DNA of 64,000 bases from positions 527,908 through 591,907 of the forward strand of contig BJOX01000135.1 in the NCBI GenBank assembly GCA_009731375.1, given 5' to 3'. Source of the DNA: Paulinella micropora. Taxonomy: Eukaryota; Cercozoa; Imbricatea; Euglyphida. Below the pieces are notes generated by a model. The model saw nothing but the letters and a program-made list of their open reading frames with translations. It ran no database searches and had not been told where the DNA came from. Of the stretch, positions 48,608 to 60,300 are shown piece by piece; the stretch's first letter is position 1, and each line of letters begins with the position of its first letter. The position numbers and the translations under genes are program-made.

Positions 48608-50479
48608 TCAAATGTAGGTATCAAATCCATATCCATTCTGTGCTTTTAATTTTTCCGCTTCTTCTTCTTTTAAGTCTGTATAACCACTAGCAAATTTAAA
48701 TCGCACTCCTTTTGCTCGCTCTAAAAGAAACCGCATTGAGTGCCATCCGCAAGTATCACTCGTATCACTCTGTTGTTTTACTTGATTAACCTTCATTAAT
48801 AAATAACTATCTGTATTACTTTTATTTGTTAGTTGTTTCATTTGTTGTTGAAAGTCTTCTGTTGGCTCGTAAAGTGCTAAAGGGTCATACACTTCAACAC
48901 TCCTATCTTTATCCAGACTTACCCATATAGCAATCCAATGAGACCCCGCTTGTTTGTGATTGTGCAAATTCATAATAAATCCGTATCGCTTTCTTTTTTC
49001 TGGATTTAGTTTGTAAATTTCATCACTGGCTATCGCTCCGAGATACCATCCATATTTTTTCATTATGTCGTCTATTTCATAAGTCATTAGTCCCCGCCCC
49101 TCTCCAGTTTGTTCGTCTGGCGGTGGCTCTTGTTGTGATGGGACAAGCACCTCCAAATCGCTTCGCTCATCTGGCTGTGGCTCTGGTTGTGGCTCTGGGG
49201 TCTCCGCGATGAGTGGCTTTGCCACGATGTTCTGCTCCGCAGAACTTGTTCTCGGGGGTATTGTAGTCTCCTCTGGTTGCTGTTGCTCTGGTTGCTGTTC
49301 ATTTCTATATTTATTTATAAGAGCATTAACATAATCTTTTTTTCTCATTGAATGTGCCCATTCTTTTCGTGATAAATACTTTTTAATGTTTTTTACGGAA
49401 AACACTTTATTAATTAAATCTTCTAATCCAGTTCCCGTTTGTAAGCCCAAATATTCTGCGAGTTTCTTTTTTACTTCAACCTTATTTTGTCCAACATCTA
49501 TTTTATGTTCTAAAATTTTGTCTATTATCCATGATGCTCTTTGGTTCCAACCTTTAACATCGTGGCCTTCATTTTTAAGTTTATCCCTTAATGCTTCACC
49601 AAGAATTTTAATAGTAAGTTTTTTCTCAACATTACTATTTGACAATCCATTCTTCAACATTAATCTGTATTTAGCCTCCTCTAGTTGGTTTCCTATATTT
49701 TTATTTAATGCTTCTTGTGCTCCTAGCATTTTTTTCATATCATCTATTGTTATTTGTTGCTTTTGAAAATCTTTTATTCTTTCTGCTATACTTTGTATTT
49801 TACTAGGTTCCCAATTATCTATATCTGCTTGAGTAAAAACTCCAGAATTTATGATTAATTTTTTATAGTCTTCAAATTCTTTATTTGGCTTAACTTTTAC
49901 CTCTGGCTGTGCCTGTTGTTCTTGTGGTTGTCCCTGCTGTGCAGGCATAATATATTGTTGTTGTGGTGGTGGCATAATGGCTAATCTTTGGTTCCTTTGC
50001 TGTTCGTATTGTAAATCCTCTATGAGTTTTTGCTCCCTTCTTAGTTCTCTGTCTTTTTGTTCTTGTCGTTCCTTGATATCTTCCATGTCTTTTCGGTGTT
50101 GCCTCTTCTTTTCTTCTTCAGCATCAACTCGTGCTTTTTTCTCTTTTTGGTCAATCTCATCAATCTTTTCGTATTTCTCCTTTCTGAGTTTGTCTAAGTG
50201 GTCATTAATGGCGGTTCTAGTAATTTGCTCAATCTCTGAAAGGCTCTGGACTTTCCTTAAGTCTTTTTTTCGCTTAGGTGTCCGTCTTGTCTTTGGCCGA
50301 TTTAGATATTTCATAAAAAGTTTAACAATTTGAAGTGTGCTCATATCATTTGTCTTTTTACCGAAATTAAGATAATATTTTTTACCCTTCTGGATAATAT
50401 ACGGCTTCCCGCTTTTATTCCTATAAACCCGCGGCGGACGGACTTTTGCCCTTTTCACATTTTTAGTCTTAGCGACCAT
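48608..50479 (-). CDS. Adenovirus-type cysteine protease with long N-terminal region
   Basis: 623 residues, intact. The first 450 are basic and coiled-coil rich (EKYEKIDEIDQKEKKARVD, Gln/Pro linkers). The C-terminal protease has the catalytic order His (AGSHWIAIWV), Asp (VEVYDPLA), Gln (VKQQSD) and Cys (DTCGWHSM), as in adenovirus-like and Ulp1-like proteases of Polintons and PLVs. It would process virion proteins. Motif AATATACC sits before the ATG. Confidence 0.85.
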   Translation of the reverse strand: MVAKTKNVKRAKVRPPRVYRNKSGKPYIIQKGKKYYLNFGKKTNDMSTLQIVKLFMKYLNRPKTRRTPKRKKDLRKVQSLSEIEQITRTAINDHLDKLRKEKYEKIDEIDQKEKKARVDAEEEKKRQHRKDMEDIKERQEQKDRELRREQKLIEDLQYEQQRNQRLAIMPPPQQQYIMPAQQGQPQEQQAQPEVKVKPNKEFEDYKKLIINSGVFTQADIDNWEPSKIQSIAERIKDFQKQQITIDDMKKMLGAQEALNKNIGNQLEEAKYRLMLKNGLSNSNVEKKLTIKILGEALRDKLKNEGHDVKGWNQRASWIIDKILEHKIDVGQNKVEVKKKLAEYLGLQTGTGLEDLINKVFSVKNIKKYLSRKEWAHSMRKKDYVNALINKYRNEQQPEQQQPEETTIPPRTSSAEQNIVAKPLIAETPEPQPEPQPDERSDLEVLVPSQQEPPPDEQTGEGRGLMTYEIDDIMKKYGWYLGAIASDEIYKLNPEKRKRYGFIMNLHNHKQAGSHWIAIWVSLDKDRSVEVYDPLALYEPTEDFQQQMKQLTNKSNTDSYLLMKVNQVKQQSDTSDTCGWHSMRFLLERAKGVRFKFASGYTDLKEEEAEKLKAQNGYGFDTYI

Positions 50480-50527
50480 GGTATATTAACAAAAAAATAC
50501 TTCTGTGTTATATCAAATTATTTTTTT

Positions 50528-50854
50528 TTAGAACTTCAAGGCGCCGCGTCCGCTTTGCTTACCATACCCCAGTCTTGATGCTACAGCGCCAACACTTCCA
50601 GCGTAAGGAACCCCGACGCTACTTAATGCTCCCGCAGTCCTTGAGATTAACTTATTACCGCGAATAAATTTATCAACGGCAAAGACCGTTTTCCCAACTT
50701 TTTGCCAGTTGATTTTACCACCTGCTTGTCCCTTGCCTCCTTGCTTCTTCTTGCGACCAGTCTTCTTTTTGCCTCCAGCCATGTTTGTGCTTGAGTTAAT
50801 AGTTCGTTTGCCGATTGTTGGAATGATTTCAACACGAGTTGTTTTAACTACCAT
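50528..50854 (-). CDS. Small basic core/membrane-active peptide
   Basis: 108 residues from ATG 50854, chosen because ATTATATATTTC lies just upstream. MAGGKKKTGRKKKQGGKGQAGG is very basic; the end is Gly/Ala-rich (AGSVGAVASRLGYGKQSGRG). This resembles the small basic proteins (pX/pVI-like) of PLVs that bind DNA or membranes. Confidence 0.55.
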   Translation of the reverse strand: MVVKTTRVEIIPTIGKRTINSSTNMAGGKKKTGRKKKQGGKGQAGGKINWQKVGKTVFAVDKFIRGNKLISRTAGALSSVGVPYAGSVGAVASRLGYGKQSGRGALKF

Positions 50855-50907
50855 AAAAGATAGTGAAATATATAATACAGAAAAATAATTAATTTTAAAT
50901 TTTTTAT

Positions 50908-51729
50908 TCATTTAAATCTTTGTGAAATTTTTTTTCTTAACTCATCATCAACACTTGAAACATAAAGAAAATTAAATTTCTCCTTTGTTGCTTCGTGATA
51001 CTTTTGAAGAAAGTAGTCAAAGTCAAAGGATAAGTCTAAGTGTTTATACACGAGTTCCATTTTGTCCTGAGATTGACCCGGAAAGATTAATAAATAGTCT
51101 AATTGCTTAATGGCTTCTGGCCGTAGGTCGTTTAAATACTGGCTTGACATAATCACCTTTGATTTATAGTGTCTGTTCTTTTTTAACAAATCACTTACGG
51201 ACTTGTCTCTTAATCCACTACCTAAATCATCCAAAACAAAAACTACCTCTGGAGAAATATACTTGCTGGGTCTTTCTTTTGCCTCCGCGACGCTCTGTTT
51301 CTTTTTTTCTTCTTTTCCGAAATAAAGAAATTGTGGCTTCTCTATTTCTTCTTTGTCCTGTTTTACTTCTCCTTCGTGTTGCTCGTCATGTCTGTTCAGT
51401 TTGTCTAACTCATAATCAATGACATTTACACCATCTGATTTAAGAAAGGTATATATTGCCATCGGGTTGCCCCTGTTCTTAAAGTGCTTTACCATTGCTT
51501 TACAAATGTAGTCCTTGTGTATCGTTGAAGCAATAATGACAATGCGGGTTTTTCTGTCTGTCGTCCGCTTCAGTATTTCAAAGAGTGCTGTCGTCTTACC
51601 GCTCTTCTTACGGGCGAGTAGAAATATATTTGCGTAAGGTTCGTTAAATAATTTATAACCCTTGGCCTTTTTGTTTCCATCGCCCTCTTGTTTTACTGGT
51701 TTCACCTTAATGCTATTAATCTTTTCCAT
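50908..51729 (-). CDS. Packaging ATPase (A32/FtsK-HerA-like)
   Basis: 273 residues from ATG 51729, which follows AATATAGCA. Walker A ARKKSGKTTAL and Walker B EVVFVLDDLGSG; later VIMSSQYLNDLRPEA carries the sensor-like region. Length and pattern are typical of PLV packaging ATPases. Intact. Confidence 0.85.
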   Translation of the reverse strand: MEKINSIKVKPVKQEGDGNKKAKGYKLFNEPYANIFLLARKKSGKTTALFEILKRTTDRKTRIVIIASTIHKDYICKAMVKHFKNRGNPMAIYTFLKSDGVNVIDYELDKLNRHDEQHEGEVKQDKEEIEKPQFLYFGKEEKKKQSVAEAKERPSKYISPEVVFVLDDLGSGLRDKSVSDLLKKNRHYKSKVIMSSQYLNDLRPEAIKQLDYLLIFPGQSQDKMELVYKHLDLSFDFDYFLQKYHEATKEKFNFLYVSSVDDELRKKISQRFK

Positions 51730-51739
51730 TGCTATATTA

Positions 51740-52102
51740 TTAAGCAAGAAACTCTAGGCACACAACAATTCTTCCCGCTAAATTTCCTGTGTCAATATTT
51801 CCGCTGTCAGTTTCAAGGACTTTAAATGTATATTGTCCGTCAGTCCATACGACAACACCCAAATTATAACCGAGATTTGAAATGTTTGCTGTGGTGCTGT
51901 CCGCAAATGTTCCAATAATTCCAATTCTATCCATGTAAAGAATTCTGGTTTTTGTCTCTGTCTGGTCGTTCATATAGTGGATAAATTTTACATTCATTTT
52001 GGTGGGTGTGAATGACATTTGAATATTTTTATTAAATGTTTTGCTTCCTCCAGCAAAATCATTGCTCAGAAAAATAATCTTTTGGTATTTGTACTCCGAC
52101 AT
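51740..52102 (-). CDS. Unknown 120-residue protein
   Basis: Intact and beta-rich in appearance (RILYMDRIGIIGTF, NLGVVVWTDGQYTFKVLET, RIVVCLEFLA). AATATATAAACA precedes the start. It overlaps the open start region of the ATPase frame. Probably a minor virion protein; family not recognised. Confidence 0.5.
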   Translation of the reverse strand: MSEYKYQKIIFLSNDFAGGSKTFNKNIQMSFTPTKMNVKFIHYMNDQTETKTRILYMDRIGIIGTFADSTTANISNLGYNLGVVVWTDGQYTFKVLETDSGNIDTGNLAGRIVVCLEFLA

Positions 52103-52126
52103 TGTTTATATATTGTGTAATATATT

Positions 52127-52375
52127 ATGTTATTAATATTATTATTTATGTGGTCTGTGTTAGGACGGACGGCCTGCGACTTTTACTCACGGATAAGCAA
52201 AAAAAAGAATGAGAGTTGTGCTTATTGTATAAAGCAAGGAATAGAAAGTAAATTTAAATGTGTGTATAAGCCTATGAGTGATTGGTGTGTTAGTTTTGAT
52301 GAAGCCATTCCTTTGATGTGCTCAAATGATGATGTGTGGTATAAAATTCACTTGTACGAGTGCTCACTTCTTTGA
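52127..52375 (+). CDS. Possible secreted Cys-rich protein
   Basis: 82 residues on the plus strand amid minus-strand genes. Signal-like start (LLILLFMWSVLGRTAC) and seven Cys (CAYCIKQG, KCVYKP, WCVSF, MCSND, YECS). Upstream is AT-rich (TAATATATT). The strand exception makes it less certain. Confidence 0.4.
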   Translation: MLLILLFMWSVLGRTACDFYSRISKKKNESCAYCIKQGIESKFKCVYKPMSDWCVSFDEAIPLMCSNDDVWYKIHLYECSLL

Positions 52376-52720
52376 ACTAGAAGGTGATGGAAGGCATATT
52401 CCAATCAATAGTGTTAGGATTCCGACATAAGTGTTGGCTACCTCACAAGGTAAGTTCTTTTCAGATAGCCTCACGATACAAAGGGTTATAATGGAGATAA
52501 TGACACCCATTTGAAATAAGTATTTAATAAGTCGGCTGTCAGTCGGTCTGTTTGTTATACAACAACAATTCCAGTTATCTTCCAATTCGTGCTCTATTTT
52601 TTTCTCCTCAGTCTTTAGTTCTACTTCAAGAACACGAGACTTTAATTCTGGAGTTAGTTCGCCATCCATATCCATAATAGGTGGGGGTCTATGAAGTCTG
52701 GTTTTATTATTGTTTGACAT
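52364..52720 (-). CDS. Membrane protein with acidic N-terminus
   Basis: 118 residues. ELKSRVLEVELKTEEKKIEHELE is a coiled coil; then CCCITNRP, and two hydrophobic helices (LFQMGVIISIITLCIV and VGILTLLIGICL). Its start overlaps the end of the S74 fragment. Function unknown. Confidence 0.5.
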   Translation of the reverse strand: MSNNNKTRLHRPPPIMDMDGELTPELKSRVLEVELKTEEKKIEHELEDNWNCCCITNRPTDSRLIKYLFQMGVIISIITLCIVRLSEKNLPCEVANTYVGILTLLIGICLPSPSSSKK

Positions 52721-52926
52721 TTTCTCTAATTTCTTGTAGTATATTCATGAGATTATTATTTTCTTTTTCTAAATTAACTACCTTTTCCGCCATGTGTTGA
52801 AAAGCACTAACCAATATTGGAATGAAGTCTGTATATGTTATGCCTTCAAGGTTGCCATCTCCATCTTCCGCTTTTATACCACTTTCAGATACAAACTCTG
52901 GAAAAATCTTTTTTACCTCATCCGCA
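52707..52926 (-). pseudogene. Second S74 chaperone-domain end (partial, cut by gap)
   Basis: Minus-strand frame from the gap: DEVKKIFPEFVSESG, YTDFIPILVSAFQHMAEKVVNLEKENNNL, ending KQ and TAA at 52707. It matches the end of the fibre gene on the other side of the gap, so it is either a second fibre gene or an allele joined by the assembler. Confidence 0.6.
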
Positions 52927-52936
52927 NNNNNNNNNN

Positions 52937-55900
52937 TTTTCTAAATTAACTACCTTTTCTGATAATTGTTGAACGGCCTTAATTAATGGTGCGATAAACT
53001 CGGAATAACCTATACCATAACCGACATCACCACTATCAATACATTTAACATCTTCTGGATTAACACTCACGCCTTTCAATTCGTATTCTTTTCTTTGCTT
53101 TGGACACGGAACCATAATTGTTTCTTTTATAAAACCGCCAAAATCTAGCATATCCATTTCTGTTAGTATCTCTTCTAATTCCTGTGCTATTAAGCCAGTC
53201 CTACATTTCTTGTTGTTATCAATCATACGATAGCAAACTGGATTTAACTTATTAATAAAATCTAAGCCTAAGCATTCATTTATATCTTCTTTTTTCCTCC
53301 TGTCTGAATATTGAATTGGATTAGACAATACCCATAATTGCCCATCGCTCGCTCTTAATGACATTAAAGCAGTATTTGAATTATTCTCCCATATGAACCC
53401 ACTCGTTGAAGAACCATTTAATCTAAATCTAATAGAGTAAAAAGTTAATCCTCCGCCTCCTCCTGCTGGCGCTGTTCCTCCACTTAATGATTTATTATTC
53501 CCAGACTGAGACATATAAATTCCCCAGTTTGAATCAGTAGCATCCCATACAAATATTCCTCTCGCATTCGTCCCGTCTGTTTGTCCTTGAATCGCTATTT
53601 TTGCCCCATTAGTTGATGCTAATGCCGATGATAGCACCCCAGAATATGTAATTCCCGCATTTGCCGTAATCAATCCTTTTGTCCATAAAGTCCCATTGAG
53701 TCCATTCAACGACATCAACAATTGCTCCGCAGAATTCTCCCACAAGAAACCCATCGTAGCATCATTAGCAACCCTAAACCGAAAACTATACGAACTAAAA
53801 TCATTTCCAGAAACCGCCAAACCATTTGCCAAACTTCTAGTGTTTCCACCTCCGCCAGATGCTGCATAAATCCCACAACTCGTATTAGTCGTATCCCATA
53901 GAAATATTCCTTTTGCATTTGTTCCGTCTGTTATTCCCTGAACTCCTATTTTTGCTCCACTGACATTCGTTGCTGATGTTAGTGTGCCAGTATATGTAAT
54001 CCCCGCATTTGCCGTTATTAATCCACTCGCCGTTAGTGTCGTCGTTGATATACCCGCGGTTGAAGTAATTGTAGTTCCCGTTATTGTTCCGCCATTTGTT
54101 ATATTGTTTGAGTTCATATCTAAGGCACCATAAAACCGCATACCGCCAGCATTGTTAAAACGGACAATGTCAGACGAAGCACTTTTATTATCCAAAAGTT
54201 TTGAAATATAAAGTCCCGCCCCTTTTACATCAGATGCTACATTCGTAAATACATAACCTCGTTGGTTCGCGGTTCCACTTGTAGCAGTATTTAGAGTAAA
54301 TAAGAAATACTGATAATCTCCCGATGTCTGTGAAAAGAATATATCGCCTCCATTTTGGTTTAATATCCTCGCCCCATTATATGTGATATTTCCGCCATTA
54401 GTGATAGTTCGATTATTAAAATCGGCATTGTTCGTTAAAGTTAGATATTTTATCACAGTGCTAGCCCCATTAAATGTTTTACTTCCTGTTATGGTTTGGT
54501 CGCCTGTTAGTTTTACATTTTGCCCGTCCAATGTGTCCGCATACCCTTTTGTCGCTCCGTCCGTTGCTAATGTCGGAGTTCCAAGGTTGGCTATTTTGCT
54601 ACTATTACAATCTAGCCCCGAAGCATTTACCCAACCGACAATCGTCCCGTCAATAATAAAACTTATTTTTTTCGCAGAAATTTCAAAGTTGTAATATGTT
54701 GCAGTTTTCATATCCAAACTAGCAATTGACCCGATATTACTGGTAGAATTGAAAACGATAAATGTGCCCTTTGTTGTTGAATTGATTGAATTTCCCGTTA
54801 TTTCAACACCACTGCTATATGTCTTAATTCCTGCTATGGTTTGGTTTCCTGTTAGTTTCACATTTTGCCCGTCTAATGTATCCACATAACTTTTGTTTGC
54901 TCCGTCCGTTGTTGCTGATGGTGTGGCTAAGTTTGTTATTTTGTTGTTATTCAAAGATAGTGTAGTGCCAGTTGCGGTTATAATTAAAGTATTACCCGAA
55001 TATAACTCAACATACGAACCCGTTATTTGTATCGGATACCAAGTCGCTGTTGCTGTCTTTTGTGCGGCAATCATTCCTATTTTTGTATCAAAGGCTATGC
55101 CAATGCCGTCAAAAGTAGTTGGATTGGATGAACCACTTACTTCCAAAGTTGATGTAAATTTTTTATTCCCTGCTATGGTTTGGTCTCCTGTTAGTTTAAC
55201 CACCGAAGTGTCAAGAGTAGAAACATCCACACCATCAACAAGATTCACATTTGTTATGCTTTGACTTTTCATATCAATCCCCGCACTAGCATTTATTATG
55301 TTGCTGAATGTTTTGGTTCCTGCTATGGTTTGGTCTCCTGTTAGTTTAACCACCGAAGTATCAAGAACAGAAACATCAACACCATCAACATTACCAACAT
55401 TTGTAATAGCAAAACCACCCATATTTAAACTACCCGTCATAGCCGTTGTGCCGTCCTTTGCTAGTTTCGTATCGGTATATGCTTTTGTTGAAGCATCGCC
55501 GTCATAGAATGGTGCTGGAAGTCCGCTGATTGCTGTCGTGCTGTTAAAATTTAAAACATTGCCCGTCAATGTTATTCCACCCCCTGTTGTTGGAGCAAGA
55601 AGTATGGAAGAACCAACAATGCTTAGTGGATAGCCCGTTGCTCCACCTGCCTCCGACGAATAAATAGAACCCATATTATTGTTGTAATTGAAGAATAACT
55701 TACCAGTGTTTAATGGATTTGAATCTTTTACACCCAAATAAGTAGTAAATATTTTATTCCCTGTTATGGTTTGGTCTCCTGTTAGTTTTACCACAGAACT
55801 ATCAAGAGCCGAAACATCAATACCATCAACATTACCGACATTTGCTATGTTAAAACCTCCCATATTTAAATCTCCAAACATCATAGCGAGACCATCCAAT

Positions 55901-56651
55901 CTAAGAAAAGGTGAAGCAACATTTCGCCATTGGCCTGTGCTATAAATGAGCAGTTGGTTATCGGCGGGTGTGCCTGTAATCAAAACATCGCTGTGTGTAT
56001 TAATTGAGCCGTCCGCAGACACTTTATCATTATTGTCTTCATGCTCAGATATCCAAGTATCAACATCTTTCGTATTTAATAAATTAACTCCTGTTATATT
56101 CAAATTACCACCCATACTAATATTGCCGAATTCATCAACATTTATTGGAAAAGTTTTTTTTACCCAGTTTATTGAGTTATATGTGAGATAACTATTCATC
56201 GCTATTGGTGCGGTTATGACCACATCTGTGAGTGTATCAATTGAGCCAATGGTTGTATTTCTCCATTTACCATCTACATCATTATATGTTAAGTATTGCC
56301 CGACCGTTGGAGCAGATATGTTTGTGTCTATCAGATTGTATAGACTGGTTTGGTGAGGATTACTTGTATTGCTTCTGTGTTGAGTTGAGGCTTTGACTTC
56401 GTCGTTGTCCCTCACTCGTTGCTCTGTATATAGTATAGATTTTTTCCTTCTTTTATGTCTGTAGTTGATTTGGTAGATAATCTTGTGTCAAATCGTAAAT
56501 CCGTATAGTAGAGGTTCAAAGGGTTTTCATCTTCTGGCACTCTGTCTGTGTTTAAGCCTACGATATTAGCATCAGTAAGGTCTAAGTTAAGTATATCTAG
56601 ACTATCAACGGCCAACTCATTCAAGCCAAGTAATGATTTATATTGCGACAT
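52937..56651 (-). pseudogene. Tail-fibre-like protein with S74 autochaperone, frameshifted near start
   Basis: The start frame (56651-56412) has VPEDENPLNLYYTDLRFDTRL; one indel near 56420 leads into the long frame. The body has repeated LTGDQTI(A/T)G(T/N)K(T/K)F and A(S)TDGA(N/T)K motifs, as in phage and PLV fibres. The end carries the intramolecular chaperone (peptidase S74) domain: SDRRKKEDI, CRTGLIAQELE, YSEFIAPLIKAVQQLSEKV. S74 domains trimerise fibres and cut themselves off. The C-terminus is cut by the gap. Role: host attachment. Confidence 0.85.
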
Positions 56652-56711
56652 TGATTATATAATTAAATATTTAATTTTTAAAAATACTAAAATATAATAA
56701 TCTTAGTATAA

Positions 56712-56822
56712 ATGCCGTCTCCCGAAGCAAGTCGTAAGAACTGGGGTAAGGCCGTGGAAAGTATTAAGAGCAAAAAGCAACATAAGGTTGAAATAGCAAA
56801 AGAGAACATATGGAGGTTCTAG
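56712..56822 (+). CDS. 36-residue basic protein
   Basis: MPSPEASRKNWGKAVESIKS then KQHKVEIAKENIWRF and a TAG at 56820-56822. Preceded by AATAATCTTAGTATAA. Coherent and lysine-rich; last candidate gene of element 2. Function unknown. Confidence 0.4.
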   Translation: MPSPEASRKNWGKAVESIKSKKQHKVEIAKENIWRF

Positions 56823-57378
56823 TGGTCGGTAGAATCATTAAATATTTCGCAGCAAGTAATCTCATTCAATATTCAAGATTTTGACGTGCTGTCTGCGCAA
56901 AATTCAATTTTGTTAGTGGGAATGGTCTTCACTGTATTAAGGTTTCGGTTCCTATAAGCTATTGCTGTGATCTGGGGGTATGTTCTGAATCTTGACTAAC
57001 TAGTTTTCGACCTATGTTTTCCTAGTTTTTGTTTTCTACCGTACATCTCTGCAAAAACCCTCTGGCAGGATTGCTCAACATAACATTTGAATTCATTTGA
57101 GCACTTGTGCGTCAAAATGAGTGCAGAGTGCATCATGCACACAACATTTTTCAGTTAAAAACTGCATACTTGCTATGTCGTGAAATGTGAAAATTGAAGT
57201 CGATAATAAGGATTTCAAAAACAGTGAAGACTAATATTTTTAATGAAAACACTTGTGTCATTATTGCTTTTGCTTAAAACAGCGTGGTTTGAACACACAC
57301 TGGCTGTGAACACATGACCTCCGACATGAAACTGGTGCCGCGGTTCCGTTAGCATACACGGCATTTCATAACATAAAA
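56823..57378. other. Intergenic, element 2 right flank
   Basis: No gene and no clear terminal repeat were found. The composition drifts from the AT-rich viral sequence to host-like sequence. The right boundary of element 2 is somewhere here but cannot be fixed by eye. Confidence 0.4.
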
Positions 57379-60300
57379 ATGCCATCAGTACCGGAAAAAG
57401 CGGCAATACATTTTGACTTGTCGAAAATCGATGGTTAAAAAAAAACCAAGGTTAAACCAGAAGGCTCCTTTCAAGCGACCCTACCTACGAAAAATGAAAA
57501 AAAGACAGCAGCGGGTAGAGCACTGCTTGCCAAGCAACAATCTCTATCCGCTGCAAAAATAGCATACCGAGAACAGCAGTAAGCCCCTTTTTCTTAACAC
57601 CAATTTCTTCGAATTTTAGTGCTTGTTTTCCTTTGTTTAGTATACATACATCATACTTTCTGTGCCTATTATGTAGGACAATGATAGAGACTGCCTCCAG
57701 AAATGCTCAGAGGCAATTAGGTGAGTTCCTGCATGCTGTTTTCATCTGTTTTGTGTGTGTTTCTGTTTCTGTTTGTATGTGGGAACTGCGTGAGTAGAGT
57801 GTGTGTGTGTGTTGTGTGTGATCTATTTTTCTTGCATGTAACAGCTGTAATGTATTGCTGATGTGTCTTCTCTTTTTTTCCCTCTATAGTTGCTGAGCTG
57901 GAGGCGAAGGGTATAGCATTCGAGTTGCAACAACGGGGCCCTTCTGTCATTATCGCTGGGGCTCAGAACGAAAACAAGCTGGAGGCCACTGCCGTGGTCA
58001 GTTTTAATTTCATTTCATGGAAACATGTTTATGTATGTCTTCTGTGCATTATGTTTGCATTTATGCATTGTTTTCTGCACATACGGCTAGTTTTTCTGCA
58101 TTTGTCTGCTCGTAATGTGTAAGCTTATGTGGGTGTTTGTACATATTTTTGCTTGGTTGTGACAGGAACCATTCACGCCAGTGAGGGGGAGACCAGCCAC
58201 ACATGTACACGACTCCTCCCGCACACCACTCACAAAATTTAATGTAGATGCCTGCACACCCTTGGACCCTGCTGACATACGCACACACCTTTCAGTTCTC
58301 TCACCTCAACCTTCACACCTACTCACCAAACCGTCATTGAAAGTCACACGTCATGTCACATCTCCACTTGCTGGTAGTAATTTAGTTCAGTTTGAGACTA
58401 ACAAACATGTGGGGGTGTTGTCATACGCCCCCAAGATGAAGAAAGCATACAGTGAGTTGAACGAGAGAGGAAAGAGAAATATAAGAGCAGACGTGAGAAT
58501 CATGCAGGATGCTTTTGCACAACACCTTGCGGATAGGGCAGGGGTAGAGGTAGACTTTGTCTGCAAGGAGTGGTGGAGATGGGCGGAGAAGAACTATGAC
58601 TTGTCACATACGATAGGAGGTAAAAATAGAGAGCCGCACAAACAACTTCTCTCTCTTCTTCTCTTTGCGGACAATGATAGCATTAGTCAAAAAGTGTTGC
58701 AAAAACTTAAGTCCAAAGGTTTGCTTAGTGACAACATACCTCAAGTTTTCTAAGGTCAGGAAGGAGCTAGGCACCCAGGTTGAGGCCACCTTTGACATGA
58801 AGCCGACCTTCGACGAATGTCAGGCTTCAAAAAAGGTGCCTGCAGAGGTGAAGCTATGCCCGCGCAAGGTCTTGCGTTGGGTATGCAAAACCTATCAGAT
58901 TTCAGAGTCCACCGTAAATGTTCTCATTCAGGCTGATGGCAGATCCATCAGCAAGAATAAAACAAGTACGTTGTGGGTTATGAGAATCATACCGCAGGAT
59001 AAAGACCTAAGAAGGAAATTCAAAGCTACCGACTTTGTTTTCCCTTTTGCTCTGACCCCTGAAGGTGACAGCTATACAGCGTTAGCAAGTTGCACATTCA
59101 GGCATGACCTTCAACTGCTCCAGGAGCAAGGGGATGTGTATACCGCCGACGGCAGGCCTGTGGCCCACCATGCCTATGCACATCCTCATGTCCTGCATCG
59201 TTCTTACATTTTTTGGTTAGGTGGCGATATGAAGTTCTTGGCCACAGTTGCTGGGCACGGGACAGGTAGCTTTAGAGGACAGCACCCCTGCATCTATTGC
59301 CTGGTGACCAAAGGCCCAGAACTTCAAAACACACTAAAATCCTTCCCCATCATGACCGATGCTGACAAGTGTGAGCACCCGGCCATGGATGACAGAGTAG
59401 ATTTATTTCCATTCATACCTTTGTGCCGATGCCTTCCTGACTCGCTGCATTTCTTTATCCGCATACAGAATAGGTTTCTAAACCATCTCATCCACGAGGC
59501 CTTACACGGTGAGTTGTGGGGCCGCGCCCGCGACGACCCCGTATTGGCTGAGAAGATAGAGTGGGGTAAAGACAAGCATCAGGAAGTTTTAACGAGAGTC
59601 AAAAGCGAACTCAAGAAAGGTGGAGTGTATTGGTGGTTCGGGCCTAAGGGCCAAGGAGAGAGTAAGGGAACATGTAACTTTAAGTGGAAAGAGCTAAGTG
59701 GTGACATGGCGAGGAAGCTAGCAAGGAAGGTTAAAGAGGGAGTGATAGACTTAGGTGAGATACTGCAGAATCCTGAAAGAGGAGAGGAGTTGAAAAAGGT
59801 ATGGGTGGAGTGGTACGGGTTGTGGTTAGTCTTTCATAAAGGAGAGGGGCTGCCGGTAGAGGAATTAGCATCTCATCAGGCCGCCATGCGCCGCTTCTTT
59901 CATACCCTTACTTTTCCCAGAGGGCGGGCGCCGAATGATGTAGATGAAGAGGATCCGAAAGATAGGAGGGCTAGGTTACCTATTCTATCACCTGCATTCA
60001 TCACCGTCTACATCCACATTTTCATCAATCATGCCTATGAGCTACTGCCACTCACCCCTCATATCTCCTTCATAGACTACAACACTCAGGCCATCGAACA
60101 CTACAACGGCAAGCATAAGCGCGCTCATTTCTCGTGCTCGAGCAGACGCTGGACAGATGATGTCGAGTGTCTGCTCCAGCACTGGAGAGCTCGCTTAAAC
60201 CCGCTGTGTGATGTGTGGGCGGAGAGTGAGAAGTATGTGAAGTGTAGTATAGGGTGCGGTAGCTCGTATGCTGCTTCTCGGCCTTCTTGGATAAGAAAGC

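Noticed and set aside
39164-57500. Possible terminal inverted repeat of element 2 (GCGACCCTA at 39164-39182 and at 57470-57480)
   Set aside because: Only about nine bases match well, and the right copy lies inside the first exon of the spliced gene.
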